Assembly (NCBI RefSeq): GCF_007828215.1 | Contig: NZ_VIUE01000017.1 | Span: 59,881-123,880 of the forward strand | DNA length: 64,000 bases | From: Pseudomonas sp. SJZ074 | GTDB lineage: Bacteria; Pseudomonadota; Gammaproteobacteria; Pseudomonadales; Pseudomonadaceae | Reading direction: 5' to 3' | Part shown: one piece after another, positions 19,803 through 28,678 of the stretch | How the letters are laid out: every line of letters starts with the position of its first letter | Numbering within the stretch: the first letter of the stretch is position 1 | Made by a program: the position numbers and the translations under genes | Notes under the pieces: model-generated | The model's input: the letters and a program-made list of their open reading frames with translations, nothing else | Databases searched by the model: none | Told to the model about the DNA's origin: nothing

Positions 19803-21149
19803 ATGCCGACCCAGCCGCTCTGGAAAATCTACCTCCTGTTCCTCACCCCCATGGTCCTGTCCAATTTCCTGCAGTCCATGTCCGGTACGCTCAACAGCAT
19901 CTACATTGGCCAGATGCTTGGCACCGAGGCGCTGGCGGCGGTGTCGGGGATGTTTCCGATCCTGTTCTTCTTCATTGCGCTGGTGATTGGCCTGGGCGCG
20001 GGGGCCGGGGTGCTGATCGGGCAGGCCTACGGTGCGCGGGAAACCGGCACGGTGAAGGCGATTGCCGGCTCGACGTTGCTGCTGGGGGCGATCATCGGTC
20101 TGGTGGCGGCAGTGCTTGGCAGTATTTTTACCCGTCAGGCCCTGCAAGGCTTGGGCACGCCGGCCGATGTGCTGGAGGACGCCGTTGCCTATGCCCGGGT
20201 CATGATGTGGATTCTGCCGATATTGCTGGTGTTCGTCCTGTTTACCCAGTTGTTGCGCGGGGTCAGCGATACGCTGACGCCTTTGCTGGCGTTGCTGGTG
20301 TCCACCGGGGTCGGGATGCTGCTCACGCCAGCGTTGATTCGTGGTTGGCTGGGACTGCCGCAGATGGGCATCCAGAGCGCGGCACTGGCGGGGTTGCTGG
20401 GCACGGCGTCGGCCATGGTGTTGCTGGCGTGGCGCTTGAACCGTCGCGAGCATGCCCTGGCACCGGATCGGGCGTTGTTCGCGGCGATGCGCCTGGACCG
20501 GGAGATCCTCGCCAAAGTGCTGCGTATCGGCCTGCCGACGGGGTTGCAGATGGTGGTGATCTCGTTGTCGGAGCTGGTGATCCTGGCGCTGGTCAATCGC
20601 CACGGTTCCCAGGCCACGGCGGCCTATGGCGCGGTGACGCAGATCGTCAACTATGTGCAGTTCCCGGCATTGTCGATTGCCATCAGCGCTTCCATCCTCG
20701 GCGCCCAGGCCATTGGCGCCGGACGCCTGGAGCGCCTGGGGCCGATCCTGCGCACCGGGTTGCTGATCAACGTCTACCTGACGGGTGGACTGGTGTTGCT
20801 GGGGTACCTGTTGTCCCACTGGCTGTTGGGTTTGTTCATCACCGACCCGGCGGCACGGGTCAAGGCCGAACACCTGCTGCACATCATGCTCTGGAGCTTG
20901 CTGATATTCGGTTTCCAGGCCATCGTCGGTGGCATCATGCGCGCCAGCGGCACGGTGTTGATGCCGGTGGCGATCTCGATTTTCTGCATCGTCGGTGTAC
21001 AGGTGCCGGCGGCTTACCTGCTCGACGCCCACTTCGGCCTGGAAGGGGTATGGATGGCGTTTCCCGTGGCGTACCTGAGCATGCTGTTGCTGCAGGTGCT
21101 GTATTACAAACGGGTCTGGCAGCATCAGTCGATCGAGCGGTTGGTGTAG
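19803..21149 (+). CDS. MATE-family multidrug/sodium antiporter
   Basis: A 448-residue inner-membrane exporter with about 12 hydrophobic helices. Two related halves are visible, with the family motif around MLGTEALAAVSGMFPILFFF in the first and TAAYGAVTQIVNYVQFPALS in the second. It probably exports cationic or drug-like compounds with Na+ or H+. Start ATG 19803 (MPTQPLWKIY) fits the family; an ATG 19 codons earlier overlaps the palindrome. It is a single gene. Confidence 0.9.
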   Translation: MPTQPLWKIYLLFLTPMVLSNFLQSMSGTLNSIYIGQMLGTEALAAVSGMFPILFFFIALVIGLGAGAGVLIGQAYGARETGTVKAIAGSTLLLGAIIGLVAAVLGSIFTRQALQGLGTPADVLEDAVAYARVMMWILPILLVFVLFTQLLRGVSDTLTPLLALLVSTGVGMLLTPALIRGWLGLPQMGIQSAALAGLLGTASAMVLLAWRLNRREHALAPDRALFAAMRLDREILAKVLRIGLPTGLQMVVISLSELVILALVNRHGSQATAAYGAVTQIVNYVQFPALSIAISASILGAQAIGAGRLERLGPILRTGLLINVYLTGGLVLLGYLLSHWLLGLFITDPAARVKAEHLLHIMLWSLLIFGFQAIVGGIMRASGTVLMPVAISIFCIVGVQVPAAYLLDAHFGLEGVWMAFPVAYLSMLLLQVLYYKRVWQHQSIERLV

Positions 21150-21172
21150 ATGATCGCCCCCAGACACCACAA

Positions 21173-21206
21173 CCCTGTGGGAGCGGGCAAGCCCGCTCCC
21201 ACAGGG
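21173..21206. repeat. Single tight REP palindrome
   Basis: CCCTGTGGGAGCGGGC followed directly by AAGCCCGCTCCCACAGGGG. The arms abut with almost no loop, unlike the spaced pairs elsewhere. It lies between the MATE and HAD genes. Confidence 0.85.
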
Positions 21207-21232
21207 GCCAATGTTTTGACTGTGAGAACCCG

Positions 21233-21898
21233 ATGTCCGTAAAACACTCATCCACTGCCTACAAAGCCTTCCTCTTCGACATGGACGGCACCCTGCTGAA
21301 CTCCATCGCCGCCGCCGAGCGGATCTGGACCCGTTGGGCACTGCGCCACGGCGTGGACGTGGCGACATTTCTGCCCACCATCCATGGCGTGAGGGCCATC
21401 GACACCATCGCTCGCCAGCATCTGCCGGGGGTGAATGCCCAGGCTGAGGCCGAGCAGATAACCCGTGAGGAAATCGAAGACGTCGAAGGCGTGGTGCCCG
21501 TGCCGGGGGTCGTGGCGTTCTTGAATGGCTTGCCAGCCGAGCGCTGGGCGATCGTCACCTCGGCCCCTATGGCACTGGCTTTGCGTCGGATGGAGGCCGC
21601 CGGCATTCCCCGTCCCGCCGTGATGGTCACCGCCGAAGACGTCAACGACGGCAAGCCCAACCCTGCCTGTTATCGACTGGCTGCCGAACGGCTGCGGGTG
21701 GCAGCGCAGGATTGTCTGGTGTTCGAGGATGCCGACGCCGGTATTCGGGCCGGCGAAGCGGCGGGAGCGGATGTGATGGTGGTGACGGCGACGCACGTGC
21801 ATCCGGTGGACACGGTTCATCCGTCGATCGAGGATTACCTTGGGCTTGGCGTTGGATTGGATGCATCAGGACGGATGCGGCTGAACATCACTCTATAA
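21233..21898 (+). CDS. HAD-family sugar-phosphate phosphatase
   Basis: A 221-residue haloacid-dehalogenase-type phosphatase. Motif I is FLFDMDGTLLNS (nucleophile first Asp), motif II Thr/Ser is in WAIVTSAP, motif III Lys is in DGKPNPACY and motif IV is VFEDADAGIRAG. The helical cap after motif I is like the YfbT/2-deoxyglucose-6-phosphate group. A sugar phosphate is the likely substrate by family. A much longer frame upstream is antisense-free overlap with the MATE gene and is not used. Confidence 0.88.
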   Translation: MSVKHSSTAYKAFLFDMDGTLLNSIAAAERIWTRWALRHGVDVATFLPTIHGVRAIDTIARQHLPGVNAQAEAEQITREEIEDVEGVVPVPGVVAFLNGLPAERWAIVTSAPMALALRRMEAAGIPRPAVMVTAEDVNDGKPNPACYRLAAERLRVAAQDCLVFEDADAGIRAGEAAGADVMVVTATHVHPVDTVHPSIEDYLGLGVGLDASGRMRLNITL

Positions 21899-21910
21899 CC
21901 GCCGCAGACC

Positions 21911-22016
21911 CCTGTGGGAGCGGGCTTGCTCGCGAAAGCGGTGGTTCAGTCGCATTCATATTGAATGAGCCGACGCCTTCGCGAGCAAGCCCGCTCCCAC
22001 CAAGCCCGCTTCCACA
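21911..22016. repeat. REP inverted pair with an extra partial arm
   Basis: Arms GTGGGAGCGGGCTTGCTCGC and GCGAGCAAGCCCGCTCCCAC enclose about 50 bases. A partial duplicate, CAAGCCCGCTTCCA, follows the right arm. It separates the convergent HAD and ppnN genes. Confidence 0.88.
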
Positions 22017-22042
22017 ATGGCACAGTGGGTGCTTGCGAGAGG

Positions 22043-23416
22043 TCAGGTCACCACGCGATAGCACGGCACATAGGCCGCACCGCCCGGCAGTTTCATCCGG
22101 TGCTGGGCGACAAAGGCCTGGAGCAGGCGGTCGAGGGGTTCCATGATGGCGGGATCGCCGTGGATCTCGTAAGGGCCGTGTTCTTCGATCAGGCGGATTC
22201 CCTTGTCCTTGACGTTGCCGGCCACGATCCCGGAGAACGCACGGCGCAGGTTGGCGGCCAGCTCATGGGACGGCAGGTCGAGGCTCAAGCCCAGGCTGGC
22301 CATGTTGGCGTGGGTCGGATCGAACGGACGCTGGAAGCCTTCATCGATCTTCAGCAGCCAGTTGAAGTGGAAGGCGTCGTTGCGCTCGCGGCGGAACTGC
22401 TTCACTTCCTTGAGGCCCTGGGTCATCTGCCGTGCCACTTCGGCCGGGTCGTCGATGATGATCTGGTAATGCTTCTGGGCCGCTTCGCCGAGGGTTGCAC
22501 CGACAAAGGCATGCAACTGATCGAAGTATGGCGCGGCGCTTTTCGGCCCGGTGAGGACGACCGGGAAGGGCAGGTCCTGGTTGGCCGGGTGCATCAGGAT
22601 GCCCAGCAGGTACAGGAACTCCTCCGCGGTACCGGCCCCGCCCGGGAAGATGATGATGCCGTGACCGACCCGCACGAAGGCTTCCAGGCGCTTCTCGATG
22701 TCCGGCAGGATCACCAGCTCGTTGACGATCGGGTTCGGCGCCTCGGCGGCAATGATGCCCGGTTCGGTCAGGCCCAGGTAACGGCCGCCATGGATACGTT
22801 GCTTGGCATGGGCGATGGTGGCGCCTTTCATCGGACCTTTCATCACGCCGGGACCGCAGCCGGTGCAGATGTCCAGGCTGCGCAAGCCCAGTTCGTGGCC
22901 GACCTTCTTGGTGTACTTGTATTCTTCGGTGTTGATCGAGTGACCGCCCCAGCACACGACGATCTTCGGCTCTACGCCGGGACGCAAGGTGCGGGCGTTG
23001 CGCAGCAGGTGGAACACATAGTCGCTGATGCCCTGGGACGAACTCAGGTCGATGCGCTGGCTGTCCAGTTCGTTCTCGGTATAGACGATGTCGCGTAGGG
23101 CGCTGAACAGCATTTCCCGGGTGCTGGCGATCATCTCGCCGTCGACGAAGGCGTCGGCCGGCGCGTTCAGCAGTTCCAGGCGCACGCCGCGGTCCTGTTG
23201 ATGAATGCGGATCTCGAAATCCTTGTAGGCTTCCAGGATGGTCTTGGCGTTGTCGACATGGGCGCCGGTATTGAGGATGGCCAGGGCGCACTGGCGGAAC
23301 AGGGTATAGATGCTGCCGGAACCGGCTTCGCTCAGTTGCTGGACTTCGCGCTGGGACAGGGTCTCCAGGCTGCCTTTGGGGCTCACCGAAGCGTTGATTA
23401 CATGTCTTTGAGTCAT
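22043..23416 (-). CDS. ppnN: Nucleotide 5'-monophosphate nucleosidase PpnN (LOG family)
   Basis: Cleaves purine and pyrimidine nucleoside monophosphates to base and ribose 5-phosphate, in E. coli under (p)ppGpp control. The 457-residue length matches PpnN/YgdH rather than short LOG proteins. The active-site signature is FPGGAGTAEEFLYLLG, with an upstream GCGPGVMKGPMKGA loop. N- and C-terminal extensions around the Rossmann core are present as in the family. The start at 23416 has AAGGAAAGC upstream. It is divergent from the DUF3087 gene. Confidence 0.93.
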   Translation of the reverse strand: MTQRHVINASVSPKGSLETLSQREVQQLSEAGSGSIYTLFRQCALAILNTGAHVDNAKTILEAYKDFEIRIHQQDRGVRLELLNAPADAFVDGEMIASTREMLFSALRDIVYTENELDSQRIDLSSSQGISDYVFHLLRNARTLRPGVEPKIVVCWGGHSINTEEYKYTKKVGHELGLRSLDICTGCGPGVMKGPMKGATIAHAKQRIHGGRYLGLTEPGIIAAEAPNPIVNELVILPDIEKRLEAFVRVGHGIIIFPGGAGTAEEFLYLLGILMHPANQDLPFPVVLTGPKSAAPYFDQLHAFVGATLGEAAQKHYQIIIDDPAEVARQMTQGLKEVKQFRRERNDAFHFNWLLKIDEGFQRPFDPTHANMASLGLSLDLPSHELAANLRRAFSGIVAGNVKDKGIRLIEEHGPYEIHGDPAIMEPLDRLLQAFVAQHRMKLPGGAAYVPCYRVVT

Positions 23417-23633
23417 TCAGCTTTCCTTGAAAACGATGCCGTGCACACTGAGGCGGCATCTTGAAAAATACGTCCACGCAGAAAGATCGCACGATCCTTG
23501 CGGTATCGCCATGGACTTTGATCCGGATCCTTCGGGTCGGGTGCAACACAAAATGAGCCCCAGCATAGCTAAATCGGCCGGGCAGGCGATAATGCTCGAC
23601 TCTTTTCGTGCCGTACAAGGAAATTGCACCGCG

Positions 23634-24167
23634 ATGTTCGAGATCAAACCCTGGGATGCCGACCTCTACCAACAGCAGACCCGCCGCAGTACGCTGATCA
23701 TCGCCGTGCTGTTCCTGGCCTTGGCGATGCTGTTGTCCAGCCTGGCCGTGATGGTGTTCGGCACGCCCGGGGGGGATAACTTTCGTTTCAACCTGGTCGG
23801 GGTGATTGTGGCGGTGCTGGTGATGGCCGCGCTGATGCGCCTGTATTTCTGGACGCAACCCTGGATGGCCGCGGCGGTGTACGGCTGGCAGCTCAAGCGC
23901 AACCTGATGCGCGTCACCAACGTCATGCATCGGGTAAAGGCCGGTGTGCAGGTCCAGGACCCGGTCGCCATGAAGCTACTGCGGTTCTATCACGTGGGAC
24001 TGGAGCAGATGCATCGGCTGGACGCCAATTCCAGCGACCAGCGGGCGTTGGCGCGAGAAGCCGATGAACATGTGGAAAGGATGCAGGAGATGGGTCTGGA
24101 TATCGGACAGTCGTGCCTGGATCCGGCGTGGATCGACGCGCTGAAAAGCACATATGCGCAGCGCTGA
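23634..24167 (+). CDS. DUF3087 membrane protein
   Basis: A 177-residue inner-membrane protein of unknown function. Two membrane helices lie at about residues 19-40 (LIIAVLFLALAMLLSSLAVM) and 50-72, followed by a soluble helical tail. The start MFEIKPWDADLYQQQTRRST is characteristic of DUF3087 proteins. ATG 23634 is chosen over earlier in-frame starts on this basis, with AAGGA upstream. Confidence 0.82.
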   Translation: MFEIKPWDADLYQQQTRRSTLIIAVLFLALAMLLSSLAVMVFGTPGGDNFRFNLVGVIVAVLVMAALMRLYFWTQPWMAAAVYGWQLKRNLMRVTNVMHRVKAGVQVQDPVAMKLLRFYHVGLEQMHRLDANSSDQRALAREADEHVERMQEMGLDIGQSCLDPAWIDALKSTYAQR

Positions 24168-24222
24168 TGGCTAAGAGGCGGTCGACGCCTCAGATAACGT
24201 TATAAACATTAAACGATAATGG

Positions 24223-24450
24223 CTATGGTTGTTTAAAGTGTCCGGGTACGCCATGTTCCTGTTCAGTGGGGCGTGTTCTTTTCTGCACTTGAATGTCACT
24301 TAATTGAGCGCTTTGGAGTTCACTGAAAGAAACTCTCAACAGGGCTTCGGCCTCGCTGACACTCAATGTCTCGCTGTCGGCTTCCATCACTCGGCTATCC
24401 GGTTGGCCGTTGGCGATAAAACTGACAATGAACCGCTCCTGATTGCTCAT
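24223..24450 (-). CDS. Small conserved-looking hypothetical protein
   Basis: A 75-residue protein, MSNQERFIVSFIANGQPDS at the start, acidic in the middle and basic at the end. GAGGTGAAGC before the ATG is a good ribosome-binding site, and residue composition is protein-like. I do not recognise a family. It lies just upstream of no partner but near a KGG-repeat stress protein on the same strand, so co-regulation is possible. Confidence 0.7.
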   Translation of the reverse strand: MSNQERFIVSFIANGQPDSRVMEADSETLSVSEAEALLRVSFSELQSAQLSDIQVQKRTRPTEQEHGVPGHFKQP

Positions 24451-24513
24451 GCTTCACCTCGACTTATCCAGCACCAGGGCGCAGCAAGGCTGCGCCCCGG
24501 CGGGTCTCAGGAG

Positions 24514-24696
24514 TTACGACTTCCGGCCACCGCCGCTTTGGCCGCGTTCGTTGCCTTTGCTGCCGGCGCCAGAGCCTTTTTGACGGTCGTTGGTGTTGTT
24601 GCCGCCCGACGCCTGTCCGCCTTTCTTACCGGCTTCAGATGCTTTTTCACGATCATTTGCGAAGTTGCCTGGGTTTTTGTTTCCGCTGTTAGCCAT
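24514..24696 (-). CDS. KGG-repeat stress protein
   Basis: A 60-residue, highly hydrophilic Gly/Lys/Asn-rich protein. It contains the repeat FANDREKASEAGKKGGQAS and a second degenerate copy NDRQKGSGAGSKGNERG, the KGG/stress-induced pattern known from E. coli YciG and GsiB-like proteins. Such proteins are usually disordered and made in stationary phase or desiccation. ATG 24696 has GAGGATTC upstream; five earlier in-frame codons are unneeded. Confidence 0.85.
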   Translation of the reverse strand: MANSGNKNPGNFANDREKASEAGKKGGQASGGNNTNDRQKGSGAGSKGNERGQSGGGRKS

Positions 24697-24963
24697 TTCG
24701 AGAATCCTCATACTGGTTTAAGCGAGCAACGTGCCTCGCATTAAATGTGAAAGGTAAGCGGCGGGGGAAGTTTAATAAAAGCGTTGCGCTGGCGACGAAT
24801 GGTCATTCCTGGTAATTATTAAAGCGCGCCTTGCCGCTTCGTTTCGTTGTTGTAAGGTATTGAACTCTTTTATACATGGAACAGCGGATGTCTTATTTTA
24901 TTATTTACAGTTTCCCCTGTCGGAAAAATGACTTGACTGAAGTCGTTGGGGCCACCTGAGCGC

Positions 24964-25527
24964 CTAATCCTCGCCACCACTGACTTTCCAATGCTTGGCA
25001 TCTGTAGGAAATACTACCTGTTCGACCCGGTGGGCGATGCCGAACGCCAGGGAATTTTCTGCCGGGATGACCCGTTCCTCGTTGCACAGGCATTTGAAGA
25101 TATCCAACTGCGTGGCGGCCCCGGCGGTTTCCTTGACGTAGATCTCCACGTACCGCGCGACGTCGTTGTCCAAGCTGGACAGGTATTCGCGCAGCCGCGA
25201 GTGATCCACCGATTTCTGGCCGAAATACCAGTTCATGGGATGGATCAGGAAGCGTGAATGAGGGGTGGTGGTGCGGTCGCTGGCGGCCAGGTACATGACG
25301 ATGCCCATCGACTCGATATTGCCGGCGTTGACTGCACGTACCGGCACCGGGAGGGACTTGATGAAGGTATAGAGGGTGAAACCGAAGTTGGTGCTGCCTC
25401 CGACCGTGGAGAGATTGAGCATCAGCGAGTCTGCGCCTTTCTCGATCGCTTCCAGGCAGTTGTCGCGAAAGCGTTCGGTGGTTCCCTGATCGATCTGGCA
25501 ATGAAAATGGACAATGTGTTCGGACAT
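24964..25527 (-). CDS. ClpP-like serine protease family protein
   Basis: A 187-residue protein with the ClpP/crotonase fold. The probable nucleophile is Ser73 in AGNIESMGIVMYLAA and the probable His is His96 in FLIHPMNWYF. The expected acidic residue would follow in the C-terminal half. The N-terminal SLMLNLSTVGGSTNFGF matches the ClpP strand-turn region. It is a stand-alone paralogue: no clpX or clpA lies nearby. Its substrates and whether it needs an ATPase are unknown. Confidence 0.82.
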   Translation of the reverse strand: MSEHIVHFHCQIDQGTTERFRDNCLEAIEKGADSLMLNLSTVGGSTNFGFTLYTFIKSLPVPVRAVNAGNIESMGIVMYLAASDRTTTPHSRFLIHPMNWYFGQKSVDHSRLREYLSSLDNDVARYVEIYVKETAGAATQLDIFKCLCNEERVIPAENSLAFGIAHRVEQVVFPTDAKHWKVSGGED

Positions 25528-25630
25528 CGAGGACTCCTGTCGATTTCACGCGTGAGGTGTTGCGGGATCGTACAGTTGGGAGTTCAGCGCTGGCTGGATG
25601 TTCCGGATGGGTGAGCCGTTGTTCGGGGTG

Positions 25631-26686
25631 TCAGGCACCGAACTTCGACTCGCACGCTTGTGTGGCTTGCATCACCCGTTGCAAAAACATCGCCAGCCCG
25701 GCTTCCTCTTCGCTGAGGCCTTTACGGGCCCGAGGCTTGGGCAGTTGCTTCAACGTGCCGAGCAGGAAACCTTCCAGTACCGCAGGATGAATGTAGCACT
25801 TGCGGCAAACGGACGGTGTGTTGCCCAGCTGCCGGGCGACCTGCTTGACCATCTCGGCGATGTGTTTTTTTGCCTCCGTCTCGGTTTCCCAGCGCAACGC
25901 CCGCAAGCCTGCCAGGGCCGCCGCGCTACCGGCCCAGGTGCGGTAATCCTTGGCGGTGAACTCGGCGCCGGTCAGGGTCTTGAGGTAGGCATTGATGTCC
26001 GAGGAACTGATGGCGTGGCGTTCGCCGTTTTCGTCCAGGTACTGGAACAGATTCTGCCCCGGCATTTCCTGGCAGCGCTTGATGATCCGCGCCAGGCGCC
26101 GGTCCTTCACGGTGATCTGGTGTTCGACGCCGCTCTTGCCACGGAACTGGAAGGCGATAGCACTTCCGTTGACCTCAACGTGTTTGCTGCGCAGGGTGGT
26201 CAGGCCGTAGGAGCGATTCTCCCGGGCATATTGGCTGTTGCCGACGCGGATCAGGGTCACGTCCAGCAAGGTGATGACGGTGGCCATGACTTTGTCGCGA
26301 CTGAAGCCGGGGGTCGCGAGAATCGCCTCCAGGCGTTTGCGCAGGCGGGGCAGGGTGCGCCCGAATTCCAACATTCGCGAATACTTGTCGGCATCGCGCA
26401 CCTCGCGCCAGCGCGCGTGGTAACGGTATTGCTTGCGCCCTCGGGCGTCCCGGCCGGTGGCCTGGAGATGGCCGCGCGGGTCGCTGCAGATCCACACATC
26501 AGTGTAGGCCGGCGGCACCGCCAGAGCATTGATGCGTTGGATTTCGGCCGCATCGGTGATGCGTTGGCCCTGAGGATCGAAGTAACAGAACTTGCCCCGC
26601 AGCTTCTTGCGGGTGATGCCCGGGCTGGTGTCATCAACATAATGCAGGTCGGCCGGCAATGCTTCCGGTGGTGAGGTGTCGGGCAT
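25631..26686 (-). CDS. DNA topoisomerase IB
   Basis: A 351-residue monomeric type IB topoisomerase of the bacterial/poxvirus-like class, which relaxes supercoils through a 3'-phosphotyrosyl link. The N-terminal DNA clamp begins LHYVDDTSPGITRKKLRGK. Catalytic residues visible in the C-terminal part are Arg in KDYRTWAGS and the Tyr nucleophile in CRKCYIHPAVLEG. ATG 26686 (MPDTSPP) has AAGGA upstream; the longer frame is not needed. Confidence 0.92.
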   Translation of the reverse strand: MPDTSPPEALPADLHYVDDTSPGITRKKLRGKFCYFDPQGQRITDAAEIQRINALAVPPAYTDVWICSDPRGHLQATGRDARGRKQYRYHARWREVRDADKYSRMLEFGRTLPRLRKRLEAILATPGFSRDKVMATVITLLDVTLIRVGNSQYARENRSYGLTTLRSKHVEVNGSAIAFQFRGKSGVEHQITVKDRRLARIIKRCQEMPGQNLFQYLDENGERHAISSSDINAYLKTLTGAEFTAKDYRTWAGSAAALAGLRALRWETETEAKKHIAEMVKQVARQLGNTPSVCRKCYIHPAVLEGFLLGTLKQLPKPRARKGLSEEEAGLAMFLQRVMQATQACESKFGA

Positions 26687-26800
26687 GGAGAAATCCTTGG
26701 GCAGCGAATGCGGTGGCCTATGGATTGATTGACCTCGGCCGGTTGCGGTCGTGCCGAAATTCTGAAAACAGCCCTCCATCTGAGGGGAAGCCTCTGAACC

Positions 26801-26893
26801 TGTGTGGGAGCGGGCTTGCTCGCGAATGCGTCGGCACCTCCAGTATTAATGGTTGCTGACCCACCGCCTTCGCGAGCAAGCCCGCTCCCACAA
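26801..26893. repeat. REP inverted pair
   Basis: Arms GTGGGAGCGGGCTTGCTCGC and GCGAGCAAGCCCGCTCCCAC with about 50 bases between. It lies between topoisomerase IB and modC. Confidence 0.9.
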
Positions 26894-26914
26894 GGGATGT
26901 CGAGGGATTGGCTG

Positions 26915-27994
26915 TTACGCCAACACCGCCACGGCCTTGATCTGCGCCCAGAGCATCTGCCCTGGATACAACGCCAACTGATCGCGGGAATAGCGGGTGA
27001 TGCGTGCCAGCAGCGGCGTGCCGGCGGCTTCCAGTCGGATCAGCACGTGGGCGGCATTGTCGGCGGCCAGTTCGCCGGTCACCGTGACCGGCAAGCGATT
27101 GAGGATGCTGGTGTGGGCATCGTTCCCCAGGCTGAGGCTGACGTCCCGGGCCTGGACCTTGAAACGCAGCGACTGCCCGACGGCCAGCGGCGTATGGGCC
27201 ACCCGCACGTGCAGTGAGCTACCAGGCAGTGTCAGGGTGAGCAACTGGTAGGCGGGGTCGTAATCGCTGACCGTGCCCTGGATCACCACGCCCGCGTCGT
27301 CCCCCTGGGCCAGCGGCAGGTCGAGTCGCGCCAGGGTTGCGCCAATCGGTCCGCTGGCCAACGCGCGTCCACCATCGAGCACCACAATGTGGTCGGCCAG
27401 GCGCGCCACTTCGTCCTGGGAATGACTGACGTACAGCACCGGGATGTCCAACTCGTCGTGGAGCCGTTGCAGGTAGGGCAGGATCTCGTTCTTGCGTCGG
27501 GTGTCGAGTGCGGCCAGCGGCTCATCCATCAATAACAGCCGCGGGCTGGTCAGCAGGGCGCGGGCGATGCCCACCCGCTGGCGCTCGCCGCCGGACAGGT
27601 TGTGGGGCCGGCGCTCGAGCAAGTGGCCGATGCCCAGCAGTTCGGTGGCCTGGTCCATGTCCACCCGCCGTTGCCCCGGGGCGATGCGCTTGAGACCGAA
27701 TGCCAGGTTGGCCCGCACCGACAGATGACTGAACAGGCTCGCCTCCTGGAACACATACCCCAGCGCTCGTCGATGGGGCGGCACGAACACGCCGCGTTCG
27801 CTGTCCTGCCACACGTCGCCATTGATGCGTACCAAACCCTGCGGCGCGCGTTCCAGGCCTGCGATGCAGCGCAGGCAGGTGGTTTTGCCGGAGCCGGACG
27901 GACCGTACAGCGCCGTCACGCCGCGGCCCGGCAGTTGCACATCCAGGTCCAGGGAAAAACTGCCATGGTCGAGCTGCAAGCGCGCCTGAATCAT
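26915..27994 (-). CDS. modC: Molybdate ABC transporter ATPase ModC
   Basis: Powers molybdate import. Walker A is GPSGSGKTT, the signature LSGGERQRV and Walker B LLLMDEPLAALD, with a C-terminal molybdate-binding MOP-like domain (about 290-355) containing LPVTVTGELAADNAAHVLIRL. The 359-residue length is typical. It starts 3 bases after the modB stop, so the three mod genes form one operon. Confidence 0.95.
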   Translation of the reverse strand: MIQARLQLDHGSFSLDLDVQLPGRGVTALYGPSGSGKTTCLRCIAGLERAPQGLVRINGDVWQDSERGVFVPPHRRALGYVFQEASLFSHLSVRANLAFGLKRIAPGQRRVDMDQATELLGIGHLLERRPHNLSGGERQRVGIARALLTSPRLLLMDEPLAALDTRRKNEILPYLQRLHDELDIPVLYVSHSQDEVARLADHIVVLDGGRALASGPIGATLARLDLPLAQGDDAGVVIQGTVSDYDPAYQLLTLTLPGSSLHVRVAHTPLAVGQSLRFKVQARDVSLSLGNDAHTSILNRLPVTVTGELAADNAAHVLIRLEAAGTPLLARITRYSRDQLALYPGQMLWAQIKAVAVLA

Positions 27995-27997
27995 CGA

Positions 27998-28678
27998 TCA
28001 GCTCCAGGCTGTCCGGGTCCTGCGGCTGGAATACAGCGCCAGCAGCACAACGAATGAAAATACCAGCATCGCCGCCGCCAGCCAGTGGGCCTGGGCGTAT
28101 TCCAGGGCTTCGACGTGGTCGTAGATCTGCACCGACACCACCCGGGTCTTGTCCGGGATATTGCCGCCGATCATCAGTACCACGCCGAACTCGCCGACAG
28201 TGTGGGCGAAGCCGAGAATGGCTGCGGTGATGAAGCCGGGGCTGGCCAAGGGCAGGATGACGCTGAAGAAGGTGTCCCAGGGACCGGCGCGCAAGGTGGC
28301 GGCGACCTCCAGGGGACGATTGCCAATGGCCGAGAACGCGTTTTGCAACGGCTGCACCACAAACGGCATGGAGTAAATCACCGAGCCGATCACCAACCCG
28401 GTGAAACTGAACGTGAGGGTGCCCAATCCGAGGGCCTGGGTCAGTTGGCCGATCCAGCCATTGGGGCCCAATGCCAGGAGCAGGTAGAAGCCGATCACCG
28501 TGGGTGGCAGCACCAGCGGCAGGGCCACCACCGCGCCCACCGGCCCACGCAACCAGGATCGGCTGCGCGACAGCCACAGGGCGATAGGTGTGCCGACGAG
28601 CAGCAGGATCACTGTCGTCAGCGAGGCGAGCTTCAGGGTCAGCCAGATCGCTGAATAATCGGCACTGGTCAGCGGCAT
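27998..28678 (-). CDS. modB: Molybdate ABC transporter permease ModB
   Basis: A 226-residue inner-membrane permease with five or six membrane helices. The coupling motif EVAATLRAGPWDTFFSVILPL is the ABC permease EAA loop. VVALPLVLPPTVIGFYLL is a typical ModB segment. Its ATG directly follows the modA stop (TAAATG). Confidence 0.95.
   Translation of the reverse strand: MPLTSADYSAIWLTLKLASLTTVILLLVGTPIALWLSRSRSWLRGPVGAVVALPLVLPPTVIGFYLLLALGPNGWIGQLTQALGLGTLTFSFTGLVIGSVIYSMPFVVQPLQNAFSAIGNRPLEVAATLRAGPWDTFFSVILPLASPGFITAAILGFAHTVGEFGVVLMIGGNIPDKTRVVSVQIYDHVEALEYAQAHWLAAAMLVFSFVVLLALYSSRRTRTAWS

Noticed and set aside
19791..21368. Minus-strand frame of 525 codons opposite the MATE gene
   Set aside because: Composition dominated by Gln, Arg and His, with no motif; the MATE protein on the plus strand is clear.
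21173..22016. Repeated palindromes considered as a CRISPR array
   Set aside because: Repeats are inverted, unevenly spaced and match REP elements; there are no regular spacers and no cas genes.
24168..24222. Small hairpin GAGGCG/CGCCTC after the DUF3087 gene
   Set aside because: Stem of only six bases and no T run, so not supported as a terminator.
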